37,654 nucleotides of DNA from Tannerellaceae bacterium (GCA_031259845.1 JAIRKZ010000024.1:1-37654); one strand, 5' to 3'; shown: positions 24,038-32,981, counted from the stretch's first letter. The notes: generated by a model not told the origin, from the sequence alone. A program made the numbers and translations.

Positions 24038-24499
24038 ATGCTTTCATTAAATCTGCCGGGATTTGAGGCTAAAGTAAGAAAGAAAGACGGAAAGACGGTT
24101 ATATTCGACCCCTTACGCTGTAAATATGTGGCGCTTACCCCAGAGGAATGGGTTCGCCAGCATTTTATCAATTTTCTGATAACAGTAAAGAAATATCCCA
24201 AAGAATTACTGGCTAATGAAATTACGATTCATCTGAATAATACGATGAAACGATGCGATACCATCGTATATGATCATTTCCTTACTCCGGTAATGATCAT
24301 AGAGTACAAAGCGCCGAATATAGCCATTAACCATGCCGTATTCGACCAGATAACCCGTTATAATATCTCGCTGCGAGTCCCTTTTCTGATTGTTAGCAAC
24401 GGATTACGCCACTATTGCTGTAAAATTGATTATGAGGCACAGTCGTACGCTTTCCTGGAAGATATTCCAATTTATATGGAATTAACAACTATTCAGTAA
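24038..24499 (+). CDS. Orphan HsdR N-terminal-like (type I restriction R, HSDR_N_2) protein
   Basis: A 153-aa single-domain protein resembling the nuclease domain at the N-terminus of type I restriction R subunits, a PD-(D/E)xK fold. Visible core: RCDTIVYDHFLTPVMIIEYKAPN, where the Asp of CDTIVYD and the E-x-K of IEYKAP match the metal-binding and catalytic positions. RYNISLRVPFLIVSNGLRHYCCKID follows as the next strand-helix. No helicase, methylase or specificity gene is nearby, so it is not part of a restriction system here. Its partners are the divergent amn-holA genes, which suggests a DNA-metabolism role. Its last 11 nt overlap the end of the GH9 gene on the other strand. Confidence 0.8.
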   Translation: MLSLNLPGFEAKVRKKDGKTVIFDPLRCKYVALTPEEWVRQHFINFLITVKKYPKELLANEITIHLNNTMKRCDTIVYDHFLTPVMIIEYKAPNIAINHAVFDQITRYNISLRVPFLIVSNGLRHYCCKIDYEAQSYAFLEDIPIYMELTTIQ

Positions 24500-26258
24500 G
24501 CGCAGCATCTAATGCTGCTGAAAAGCAAGTGAACAGGCCTTGCCAATTGATTGCTATTTCATTTGATGCATAAGAGGCTTCATCATCTATATAACATTCG
24601 TCCGGTACGTCGGAAGGATAGTTACAGCCATCTTGTTTGCCGGGATTAGGGCCTCCTGTTAAAAGACCGGGAATCGGTTCTTCTATATCATCACTTGCCG
24701 AAAGGCGGTGATGCGGATGCATAGGGCTTTTGTATCCATAGCCTGTTATGTAGCAATAGCCTGTGGCATTCCGGCCTAAAATATAGTCCATATTGCGGAT
24801 AGCGTTTGTAAGATACTTCTTATCGTTTGTCAGCAACCAGGCATACAGGAAAACGATTCCCTGATTGGAGGCGGCATCCGAATTGCATCCCCAAAAGAAA
24901 TCTTTTGTATCACGCCCGTAAGGAGCCGCATAGGGAGATAATTCTGCATTTCTCGAAGCATTATCGGCATAATCCATTAGTTGGGTTTTCATTTTGCCGG
25001 CTAACATCTTTCCTTTTTCGTCTAATGTTTTTCCATAACGGATAAGGGTCATACATCCCATGCTGCTTACATTACTCCATACGGGAAGTGTAAATTGTGC
25101 AGGAGCATATTGTTCGGCTATGGCGAGATACCTTTCTTCACCGGTAGTAACATACAGTTCGGTGGCTGCCCAAAAGAACTCGTCGTCTGCCGAACGATCG
25201 CCATAAGTTCCTGTGGTAACGGCAGGTTCGAAGCGTTCATTCATCTCATTTTGCTTATATAAAGCATCCGGGGTTCTCATTGCCCATTCGAAAGCATTAC
25301 GCGAAGCTTTTAGCATTTTGTCGGAGAAACCGGGATAATCTGCTTCTACAACCGTGAAAATCCGTGCCGCCTGTGCCATGGAGGCCGCAAAATCTAAAGA
25401 AGCAGTTACCGATTTGGCCACTACATACCGTTGCTTTTTACAATCAACGGGTTTGATAAATCCTTCAAATCCGGGAGTTGTCAGTTTATGGTATACGCCT
25501 CCGTCGGCCGGGTCTTGCATGGTAAGCATCCATGCTAAATTCCAATGAATTTCATCCAGAAGGTCGGGCGTTGAATTGGCGCTTTCCGGTATATTCGTAT
25601 TCATTTGTATGGCATAGTCCGGATAATCTTCAAATAGGGAAAGTAGTACGCCGACCGTAAAACCGGAATTTACAATGTATTTATTATAGTCGCCAGCGTC
25701 ATACCAGCCTTTGGGCGACGAAATAATCGTACCTGCCGGCCTGCCGGGTGAAACAGCAGAAGGATGTATCATCACTCTATCATCGGGATGACCTGCCGGA
25801 CGATTCCATTTTCCGGCGTATTGTTCTTCAATCGGCATAGCTGTCCGCTGATAATAAAAAACTTTTAATCCTGCCAAGGCAATATCCTGTAAGAGGCGTT
25901 CTTTGACGACAAAAGGTTCGGACTTCCCTATCGATGGTATTTCTATCCGGTAACGCCCCGGCGTTTTTACTTCCGAAAATGACAATACGGCTGTTTTTTC
26001 AGGTGAAAAGGAAGACGAACGCGGAGAAGACAACACGCCCTGAAAGACAACGTTATTCGTTTCCTCATTGCGGATTGAGAATTTTTTATACGCAGCTTCT
26101 TCGTCAACAACCACTGCTATTTTCTCTTCGGATGGATAAAACCCTAACTGGTTCAGCCGGATCGAATCATTAACCGGAAGTTCTTTTGGGGTACAGGATG
26201 TATAAAAACAAAAGAGAAACGGCAACAAAGACAGGCAGTGAAAATGCATTGCTTTCAT
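24489..26258 (-). CDS. Glycoside hydrolase family 9 lipoprotein (endoglucanase-like)
   Basis: A surface or periplasmic beta-glucan hydrolase. The 589-aa protein has a lipoprotein signal with lipobox FYTSC and Cys22. An N-terminal immunoglobulin-like CelD_N domain follows (about 32-120, DSIRLNQLGFYPSEEKIAVV), then a GH9 (alpha/alpha)6 barrel. The inverting catalytic set is complete: GWYDAGDYNKY gives the aspartates D187 and D190, and YASNEIAINWQG gives the catalytic acid E567. The HHRLS pattern before it is also typical. Xyloglucan, mixed-linkage glucan or cellulose are possible substrates. It follows the LamG gene by 93 nt. No SusC/SusD pair is present. It overlaps the facing gene tail to tail. 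Confidence 0.93.
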   Translation of the reverse strand: MKAMHFHCLSLLPFLFCFYTSCTPKELPVNDSIRLNQLGFYPSEEKIAVVVDEEAAYKKFSIRNEETNNVVFQGVLSSPRSSSFSPEKTAVLSFSEVKTPGRYRIEIPSIGKSEPFVVKERLLQDIALAGLKVFYYQRTAMPIEEQYAGKWNRPAGHPDDRVMIHPSAVSPGRPAGTIISSPKGWYDAGDYNKYIVNSGFTVGVLLSLFEDYPDYAIQMNTNIPESANSTPDLLDEIHWNLAWMLTMQDPADGGVYHKLTTPGFEGFIKPVDCKKQRYVVAKSVTASLDFAASMAQAARIFTVVEADYPGFSDKMLKASRNAFEWAMRTPDALYKQNEMNERFEPAVTTGTYGDRSADDEFFWAATELYVTTGEERYLAIAEQYAPAQFTLPVWSNVSSMGCMTLIRYGKTLDEKGKMLAGKMKTQLMDYADNASRNAELSPYAAPYGRDTKDFFWGCNSDAASNQGIVFLYAWLLTNDKKYLTNAIRNMDYILGRNATGYCYITGYGYKSPMHPHHRLSASDDIEEPIPGLLTGGPNPGKQDGCNYPSDVPDECYIDDEASYASNEIAINWQGLFTCFSAALDAALTE

Positions 26259-26351
26259 AAAGATAAAATTAGGATTGATTAATTGAAAAACGTAAACGGA
26301 AACAGATTATTAGAGTTTAATGTAAATTAACTGTCATTATTGATGGTATTG

Positions 26352-29063
26352 TCAATAATCCGATAAGATTTCAAAATCCGTCTTTCCCGTCGCCTGAAAG
26401 TTTGCAAATATGACTAATTGATATGTACCGTCTGTTGCAATTTCCACGCCCTGACTATAATCTCCCGCCATGTCTCCATCAATCTTCAACTCGGCTTGCA
26501 TCATGCGCGAGGGCCATTTCCCAACCACAAACGCCACGTTTTGCAGCGGTCTTTCCGGTGTGGCGTCGATGCTGAATTTGATCTTTATGGCTTCGCCGAC
26601 TGCCGCCCCGTTTGTCACCACATACGCGCGCTGAGCTTGATCATACGCGGCGTCGCCGACACCGGCGGTAACATGTATCGGCGCAGGGTTGTTCCACGAC
26701 TTGGCGAGCGGATACGTTGCGCTTATGCCGCCGTCGGTCATTCCTTCCATCATGAGACGCTCGTCGATGGGTATGGGGCCGCTTTGATTGAATTTGTAGT
26801 AGCCGGGATCGTAATTCGCAACGCTCGTGTGGCTTACCCTATCGGGTATGCTTGTCGTCCTTCCCCAAGAATTGACGGTGGCTATCGGCCAATGGTTCCA
26901 CCAAGTCCATGAATCGTTGTTTCCGAACAGTTTATTCTGTCTGTTACTAAGGACTATTTCATACGGATCGTAGTTGCCCAGTAAGTTGACAAGCAGTATG
27001 CGGTTGTCGTCGTTTCCTACGCTCGAGCCTGCATTTTCCGTTTTAGCGTTCGGCTCCCAGCTCACTTTTGCCGTAGCGCCGTCGAGCGTTGAGAAGATGA
27101 CCGTTTCATGGGGATCGATGTTGTCTTGTGGACTTTCGCCCGCGCCGTTGATGATTATTGATTCCTGCCAGTCCATTCTGTTCCATGTATCGCCCGTGGA
27201 GTAGAGAATCATGTTCTTGACAGTTACGCCGTCGGGATAAATCCAATAGTACCAGTCGCAGTAGTCGCCCCATCCGGTATTTGAATCTAAACTTGGCGTT
27301 TTATGCGTCACGGTTTCCAAGCGGTAGCGCCACTTGATGAGCTTGCGGGCGGGCGTGTCATGTACGATTGATACAGAGCCTGCGGCGATTTCTTTGTCGG
27401 ACATCGGCTCTTCGCAACCTTCTCCCAGCAGTTGATGTGATTCGTTGAATGAGTTTGTGAGCCAATTGCCGGCTTCGTTTACCAAAGACATCATGTATTG
27501 TACGCCGGCCCAGAAAACGTATTTGTATGGTTTGCCTTCAAAGCCCGTAACGATGTCGGAGTTGTCGGACAGGCGCAAGGCCTTGCCCCAGTTGGTAGAC
27601 CACCGGTCGAGGTTCGTGTAGATAGCTTGGAAGCCGTTGGTTTCGGGAAGTTCCGGCAAGGCATGCAGGGTAACGTCGGGATTGGGATTGGCATCGTCGC
27701 CATACGCCGTATGGATGTCACGGATTTGCTTTTCGGTAAAGGCATGGGCAAAGATGTTAAGCTCGTCGATGATTCCCGTGAAAACAGTTGGCGATGGGTA
27801 ACTTGCGTTCGCCAAGCCATTGCTTGTGCTCCCTGCGGGCAATGCGGTTTTTGCGTCAATCCCGCGTCCTATTGTCAGGGGAAGCGAGTCTTTATAGACC
27901 GGGGCTCCGTAGAATGTGATGTTGGCCTGTCTTTTGCCGTTCAGATAAATTGCCGCAGTATGTGCTTTCCCGTCGATCACGGCGGTTATATGGTTCCACC
28001 GGGCAAGCTCCAGCGAACAATTGGCTGTGTTACACAAGTCATTCCATCCGGCGGTGGTTTTGAAATGCAGGTTGACCCGCCCGTTCTGATCCGTTCCCAG
28101 TAAAAAGCCGGAATCGCCGGTTCCGGAATCGTTCATCACTATGGGGACGCAGTTGTAGCTGTATGCCGAGGGAGCAACCCATACATCTATAGTAAGACCG
28201 GTTGAATTTACTTTTATGTCCGGAACACTGATTTTGTTGGTTTGGCCGTCAAATTCCCATCCGCTGCCCGAAACGCCTTTTTTCCATTGGTTTTTGTTGC
28301 CCTGAATCTCATATTTTCTTTTTGTTGCCGACTCTTCTACTGTGTAGCCTTCGCCTTCGTCAAATTTGATTGAGATGGCGGGCGTTTGCGGAAAGGAGAC
28401 ATTTTTGATGGGATTAAGCGCAATTTTTTCTTTCCGGTTATATGCTTTGGCATCCACTGTAGCTACGTTCGCAATTCCTTTTCCGGTCAGGCTGAATTGC
28501 TGTGTGGTCCATGCGGATTCATCGTTCCATTGCTGCGCATCCGGGTCGTTCTTTCCTTGCCTTACAACGCGGGAAACATGTCCGTCGGGCGTTATCGTAA
28601 AAGTCTCCTGCACGACGTTTTGGGCGGTAACGCCCGTAATCGGCTGGATTCCTGAAAGTTCAGGCTGGTAGCGCCATTCAACGACTATCCGGTTGGCAGA
28701 GTTCTCAACAAGTTTTACGAATGAATGAGCATTCACCCGGTCACCCGGCGTGTCCTCAAGGCCGTTTCCAACACGTTGCACTATTACAGGCACTTTTTCA
28801 ACATGATTGCCAACCGCGAGGAATGGATGAAAGCTGAAGCCGCGCCAGAAGATGAACTTCTTTCCGTCTGGGAAACGCACGACAATATCTGCGTATTTGC
28901 CGTTGCGGTCGATTTGCTCAAAAGGCAAATCGCTTTTTATGTGTGTGAAGTAAGCCGCGAAATCGCCGGAAGGGATTGTTTCCAAACTGGGAAAATTTTC
29001 AGACCGGCTGATACAAAAGGGGATTGAGATAATTGCCAATAGAATAATGAGGGATTTTTTCAT
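26352..29063 (-). CDS. Large secreted protein with LamG domain between duplicated beta-rich regions
   Basis: A 903-aa exported protein with a signal peptide (about 1-20). A LamG/concanavalin-like jelly-roll lies at about 228-452 (ISIKFDEGEGYTVEES, LTIDVWVAPSAYSY, RWNHITAVIDGK, GIIDELNIFAHAFTEKQI). The flanking parts resemble each other. FIFWRG (70), VEWRYQ (128) and ITPDGHV (157) on the N side match YVFWAG (515), IKWRYR (576) and IYPDGVT (608) on the C side at nearly equal spacing. The C side also has GEGCEEPMSDKE. It probably binds or degrades a polysaccharide; a lyase is possible, but I cannot assign a numbered family or catalytic residues. By eye its codons look more GC-rich than those of its neighbours. 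It lies just upstream of the GH9 gene. Confidence 0.8.
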   Translation of the reverse strand: MKKSLIILLAIISIPFCISRSENFPSLETIPSGDFAAYFTHIKSDLPFEQIDRNGKYADIVVRFPDGKKFIFWRGFSFHPFLAVGNHVEKVPVIVQRVGNGLEDTPGDRVNAHSFVKLVENSANRIVVEWRYQPELSGIQPITGVTAQNVVQETFTITPDGHVSRVVRQGKNDPDAQQWNDESAWTTQQFSLTGKGIANVATVDAKAYNRKEKIALNPIKNVSFPQTPAISIKFDEGEGYTVEESATKRKYEIQGNKNQWKKGVSGSGWEFDGQTNKISVPDIKVNSTGLTIDVWVAPSAYSYNCVPIVMNDSGTGDSGFLLGTDQNGRVNLHFKTTAGWNDLCNTANCSLELARWNHITAVIDGKAHTAAIYLNGKRQANITFYGAPVYKDSLPLTIGRGIDAKTALPAGSTSNGLANASYPSPTVFTGIIDELNIFAHAFTEKQIRDIHTAYGDDANPNPDVTLHALPELPETNGFQAIYTNLDRWSTNWGKALRLSDNSDIVTGFEGKPYKYVFWAGVQYMMSLVNEAGNWLTNSFNESHQLLGEGCEEPMSDKEIAAGSVSIVHDTPARKLIKWRYRLETVTHKTPSLDSNTGWGDYCDWYYWIYPDGVTVKNMILYSTGDTWNRMDWQESIIINGAGESPQDNIDPHETVIFSTLDGATAKVSWEPNAKTENAGSSVGNDDNRILLVNLLGNYDPYEIVLSNRQNKLFGNNDSWTWWNHWPIATVNSWGRTTSIPDRVSHTSVANYDPGYYKFNQSGPIPIDERLMMEGMTDGGISATYPLAKSWNNPAPIHVTAGVGDAAYDQAQRAYVVTNGAAVGEAIKIKFSIDATPERPLQNVAFVVGKWPSRMMQAELKIDGDMAGDYSQGVEIATDGTYQLVIFANFQATGKTDFEILSDY

Positions 29064-29082
29064 GTGTTTATATTTTGTATGA

Positions 29083-29142
29083 AGCAGCAGTCAAAGAGGT
29101 TAAGGCATTTTGTTTTTCTCTTTGACTACTGCTCTTTTTTTT
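29083..29142 (+). terminator. Strong hairpin with T-run on the plus strand
   Basis: 16-nt arms, 29083-29098 (AGCAGCAGTCAAAGAG) and 29118-29133 (CTCTTTGACTACTGCT), pair with one G-U and a 19-nt loop, followed by C and eight T on the plus strand. On the minus strand, where all nearby genes lie, the hairpin is followed only by TTCATAC, so the terminator pattern points the other way. Confidence 0.6.
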
Positions 29143-29143
29143 A

Positions 29144-30583
29144 CTACCTGACTACTTCTCCAATCGGAATAGACAATCCGAATTGTACATTCACTGCTTT
29201 ACTCGTTGTGGGTAAAAATTCTTTATTCACTTTAGGAATCCAATAGTCGCTGGCAATAAAGAAATTAACCCCTTTACCCGGAGTAAGGTGAAGGGCAAGC
29301 CCGATACTGTTGAATTTGTTATGCATAAATGAATAACTCAGCGTAGTGGCAAGCCATTTGATTTTTTCAGGATTATAATTTCCCGATAAAGTGAGTTCCG
29401 TCATAGTCTGGGTTCCTGTTAATCTGGTGGAAGACAGCAGGCCTACAGATAAGTTATCAGTCCAGGCTTCGTATTCCAGTCCCACATTCATGGTGGTGTA
29501 TAACAGGGTGTTCTTTCCGTTTTTTCCCGAGGATGTTTCTTTGAGATTTACCGATTCTTCAAAATCATTCAGTAAATCGTCGAAATACTCATCCATCATA
29601 TCAGATATGACCTGGTCTTTGGGGTATACGGTTACTTCGTGGCCAGGCGTGCTCATTTTCAAAGAGTTTGCTTCTTTCCATGAAATAAACCCTATGTCGG
29701 TGAAAGCCAGCGAGGCTTGCAACCTGCCTAAAATATTCTGCATTGATTCATTGGATACAGACTGCGACAGGTTTTTGAAACTATAGGCAGCTCCCAGGTC
29801 TGCTCCAAGCCCGAAACCGGACATACCAAAGCCGTCGCTCTCTATACTGTCAAAGATTCCATCTTCGTTATAGACAGGCTTTATGCCGGGAAGGGATGCA
29901 TCCAGTGTAGCCTTGGCGCTGACAACCCATTTATCATGCCCAACCGAAACGTTGAATTGTTTTACATCCAGATTCATATTGGCAAGCCCCAGCAATACCT
30001 TTGCTTTAGCGCCAAGCAACAGGCTGTTGTCTAATAACGGGCGCGAATAGCCTGCACCCAGTTCGGCATAAGCGGACACATTGACCTTTGTATTTGTAAT
30101 GTTATAATTAAAGACGTCATTTTCATCCTCACTCAAACCCCGTTTAGCCATATCAAAAAGAGACTTGGGTATATTACTGTCTACGATACTTCTTACCCCG
30201 AGGCCTATCGTCCAGAATCCTTCTTTTTTATCATAAAATCCGACAGACGCAATCTGGTAATTCATCGTTAGCGAAAAGTAATTATTCTTGTCCATTGCAG
30301 ATAAAAACTCGTCAACCCCTACCGACGGATGCAGGAACGATACCCTTGTGCCTCCCTTTTTGAAAGTCAGATGATCTAAATTAAGGCTGTTCGTTTTTGC
30401 ATCTACGTATATATTCGACAGAAATGGTACGCCTATATATCCCTGTTTAGGCCTGAAAGCCGGATTCAGGGACGAACGTGTCTGCGAGGTGTTGACAAAA
30501 TAGTCTGAATAGGTCGATTGGGCCATCAATGAACATCCAAGTACCCATAAGAAGAATATGGATAAAACAAATAATCGTTTCAT
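29144..30583 (-). CDS. DUF5723-family outer-membrane beta-barrel protein
   Basis: A 479-aa exported protein with a signal peptide (about 1-21, ending SLMAQ). It opens YSDYFVNTSQTRSSLNPAFRPKQGYIGVPFLSNIYVD, the typical start of DUF5723 proteins. Alternating strands with Gly and aromatic residues run to the end, and the last residues FGLSIPIGEVVR give a late membrane strand. These features suggest a PorV/FadL-like barrel, but the function is unknown. It is the last gene of a three-gene run with two lipoproteins upstream (gaps 12 and 27 nt). Confidence 0.82.
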   Translation of the reverse strand: MKRLFVLSIFFLWVLGCSLMAQSTYSDYFVNTSQTRSSLNPAFRPKQGYIGVPFLSNIYVDAKTNSLNLDHLTFKKGGTRVSFLHPSVGVDEFLSAMDKNNYFSLTMNYQIASVGFYDKKEGFWTIGLGVRSIVDSNIPKSLFDMAKRGLSEDENDVFNYNITNTKVNVSAYAELGAGYSRPLLDNSLLLGAKAKVLLGLANMNLDVKQFNVSVGHDKWVVSAKATLDASLPGIKPVYNEDGIFDSIESDGFGMSGFGLGADLGAAYSFKNLSQSVSNESMQNILGRLQASLAFTDIGFISWKEANSLKMSTPGHEVTVYPKDQVISDMMDEYFDDLLNDFEESVNLKETSSGKNGKNTLLYTTMNVGLEYEAWTDNLSVGLLSSTRLTGTQTMTELTLSGNYNPEKIKWLATTLSYSFMHNKFNSIGLALHLTPGKGVNFFIASDYWIPKVNKEFLPTTSKAVNVQFGLSIPIGEVVR

Positions 30584-30610
30584 TTATAAGTTATTTAAGG
30601 TGGTTTATAA

Positions 30611-31225
30611 TTATAGTTTGATGCCTCCGGATGATTTTACCCTGATGTCTTTCAAAAGGAAATAATCACTACTTTCTACTTTTTTCGCATTAAATACAAA
30701 AATAAATCGTAACGTATGCGCATCTTTCAATTTCAAGACATCTTCTTTCGAGATAACGGCATTAAAGCGTTGCGCCTCATTCTTTTTTGGATCAAAAGTT
30801 TGGTCATCAATAACTATACCGGTGTTTTGTCCGTTTGGGTTTATTATTTCTACAGACAGCTTAATATCAGTAAATTTTTTCTCCTCCGCATCCTTTATGG
30901 CCGGAAAGAAGTCGGCCTCGAAAGAAATAGCGCCTATGGATTCTTCCCTGTTGTTATTTTTAACGGTAAACGATTCATAAAAACTTTCCGTAAACAGGCC
31001 TTCGATATTTTTTATATACTTTATCTGTTCGATGTTTCCAATCTCAATCGAGGCTAAATGAATAGAGTCAAAATTTCCCAGATACATATATATCCCCTTT
31101 TCGTGGCTGAATACTATATCTTTATCCATAGTGTCGAGATCGTAATCATGATCGATACAGGCCGAAAAGAAAAACATAGAAGAGATACAAAAGGAAATGA
31201 AAATAAATGCTATCGATTTTTTCAT
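30611..31225 (-). CDS. Lipoprotein of unknown function
   Basis: A 204-aa protein with a lipoprotein signal (MKKSIAFIFISFCISSMFFFSAC; lipidated Cys near residue 23) and the following IDHDYDLDTMDKDIVFS. A Cys-x-x-(D/N)-x-YDLD opening is frequent in Bacteroidota lipoproteins encoded next to barrel proteins. The remainder is predicted beta-rich (for example ESFTVKNNNREESIGAISFEADFFP and LRFIFVFNAKKVES), compatible with an Ig-like sandwich. I recognise no named domain. It sits 12 nt after the 561-aa lipoprotein and 27 nt before the DUF5723 gene. Confidence 0.8.
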   Translation of the reverse strand: MKKSIAFIFISFCISSMFFFSACIDHDYDLDTMDKDIVFSHEKGIYMYLGNFDSIHLASIEIGNIEQIKYIKNIEGLFTESFYESFTVKNNNREESIGAISFEADFFPAIKDAEEKKFTDIKLSVEIINPNGQNTGIVIDDQTFDPKKNEAQRFNAVISKEDVLKLKDAHTLRFIFVFNAKKVESSDYFLLKDIRVKSSGGIKL

Positions 31226-31237
31226 GTTAATCTGATT

Positions 31238-32923
31238 TTATCGTATATTATTAATCTCGTCGTCTGACAGAGCGATTGTTGCTGATATTTTGATCACATT
31301 GTCGGAAGGTTTATCTACGATAATATCTTCGGTATTAGCGTTAGCTATGTCTCCATCGGTATAGTTGTATACAAATTCGGGCGTGATGCTGACTTTCATT
31401 TGGCTACCGGCTTCCTGAAGTTTCAATTTACCCCTTCCGTAATAATTGCCCAGGTATGCGCAGATTTCATAATCGGTTTCTGCTTTTACTTTGGTTTTCA
31501 ATACCCCGTTGGTCAATGGATAGTAAGAATAGTATGTTTCGCTAAACGGGCGCAGATAGGCATACGCATAGGGCCGGATTACAATATTCGGATTGGATTT
31601 GGAGGTAACTTTCAGTTCAAGGTCGATAAAGTAAAAGTCTTTATCAGTCACCTTTACGGTATATGTTTTTGCGTCGCAAAGATTGGGAATGGTAAGTACG
31701 GCGGGTTCAAATACCAGGTCTTTATCTACTCCGTAACCTTCAAACGTTACAGTGGTAGGCATATTTTGCGGAACATAATTGAATTGCAGGTAATTATAAT
31801 AGCTGTCATTTACATCTACACGGGTAACTGTCTGTGTGCCATAGTAATTCATCGGATGCTGGTTTTTCACTAATACGCTTACGCCTGATGCGTTTCCTTC
31901 CCATTTAATCTTGCTTCCTACGGAACATGAATTGGTAAACCAGTCCCAGTTCCAATAACTCAGGTGGTCTATATTTTCCTGCAGGTATAGCTCTCCGCCG
32001 GCATTGCGTTTTACTTTCGCCGTTTTTTCAAATTTCCATACTCCTGTTTCAGGGTCCATACTCCACATTTCAATTTCTTCATTTACCCGTACCGGGTTTC
32101 CGGTATGCGGGTTCACTAAAGAAGAACTTAATTTGGTGGTCAACTGGATTCCCTGTCCTTCAATCGTTTTTACGATGTTGTCTCCCGAACTTAGGGAGAT
32201 GTCGAACAGTCCGGCAGAGGTAAAGGTAATATCAGCCGTTTCGCCGTCGGGGCGCACGGCCTGAATATCCAAACCGCCCGGAAACGCATTCAGGGCAGCG
32301 CCTTCCGCCGGGTCATAGAATAATACTTTCGATTCGATATTCCCGCTGATTATATTTCCCGAAGCATCTTTAAATACGGTTCCTTCCGGTATGCTGATTG
32401 TATTGGCCGTATTGAGGCCAATTGATACATTTTCGGTTGTTTTGCCGTCTGCAGGAACCGTTATCGGTTTTTCTTCGCCTTTCGATACGCCTTCCGGCAA
32501 TTCGGCCAGGTTTGTCATTACTATCCTTACCGGCGTAAATTTGGTTTCATCAATACGGGCTCTGTGGTAAGAATCGCTATACCCTGCTGCCGATACTTTA
32601 AGAATAAAGTCCGAACGGTCTTTCGAAGGGTCTACCACTAAATCCAGCATGCCGATTTCGCTTGTATATTCGCTTCCTTCCGCACCCAGATTATTATATA
32701 CGGCGTTGGCATCGGTTCCCATTACATTCACTGTAACCTTTTTCCCTTTCAGGTATTCACCTGTTTTTGCATCAATAAATTCTACATGCAAATACGTTTC
32801 AAATGCTTTTGTCGTAATAATGACTTCGTCCGTATTCTTAATTTCGCCTCCATCGTTCTCGCTACAGGAGAATAATCCAATGGATAAAAATAATGTAAAT
32901 AAATAAAAAAATTGCTTATTCAT
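31238..32923 (-). CDS. Large lipoprotein with carboxypeptidase-regulatory-like and IPEGT regions
   Basis: A 561-aa lipoprotein with lipobox LFSC and Cys20. Residues about 36-135 look like a carboxypeptidase-regulatory-like beta-sandwich (YLHVEFIDAKTGEYLKGKKVTVNV, then FILKVSAAGYSDSYHRARI). Residues about 165-320 carry TISIPEGTVFKDASGNIISGNI and YDPAEGAALNAFPGGLDI, ending in NIDHLSYWNWDWF, a combination seen in other secreted Bacteroidota proteins. The rest is beta-rich with many Tyr. No enzyme motif is evident; adhesion or surface scaffolding is a guess. It is first in the three-gene run, with a TACCTTTG box 58 nt upstream. Confidence 0.82.
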   Translation of the reverse strand: MNKQFFYLFTLFLSIGLFSCSENDGGEIKNTDEVIITTKAFETYLHVEFIDAKTGEYLKGKKVTVNVMGTDANAVYNNLGAEGSEYTSEIGMLDLVVDPSKDRSDFILKVSAAGYSDSYHRARIDETKFTPVRIVMTNLAELPEGVSKGEEKPITVPADGKTTENVSIGLNTANTISIPEGTVFKDASGNIISGNIESKVLFYDPAEGAALNAFPGGLDIQAVRPDGETADITFTSAGLFDISLSSGDNIVKTIEGQGIQLTTKLSSSLVNPHTGNPVRVNEEIEMWSMDPETGVWKFEKTAKVKRNAGGELYLQENIDHLSYWNWDWFTNSCSVGSKIKWEGNASGVSVLVKNQHPMNYYGTQTVTRVDVNDSYYNYLQFNYVPQNMPTTVTFEGYGVDKDLVFEPAVLTIPNLCDAKTYTVKVTDKDFYFIDLELKVTSKSNPNIVIRPYAYAYLRPFSETYYSYYPLTNGVLKTKVKAETDYEICAYLGNYYGRGKLKLQEAGSQMKVSITPEFVYNYTDGDIANANTEDIIVDKPSDNVIKISATIALSDDEINNIR

Positions 32924-32981
32924 ACAACTAAATTTTACATAGGTTTATATTTAATAAAGAATTTATTATCTTATAAGGCCA

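Noticed and set aside
24038..24499. Type I restriction system
   Set aside because: Only an HsdR N-terminal-like domain is present; no motor, methylase or specificity subunit is found within the window.
27498..28103. 201-aa open frame antisense to the LamG gene
   Set aside because: Shadow of a GC-richer coding gene; no recognisable family, and the sense frame carries clear LamG motifs.
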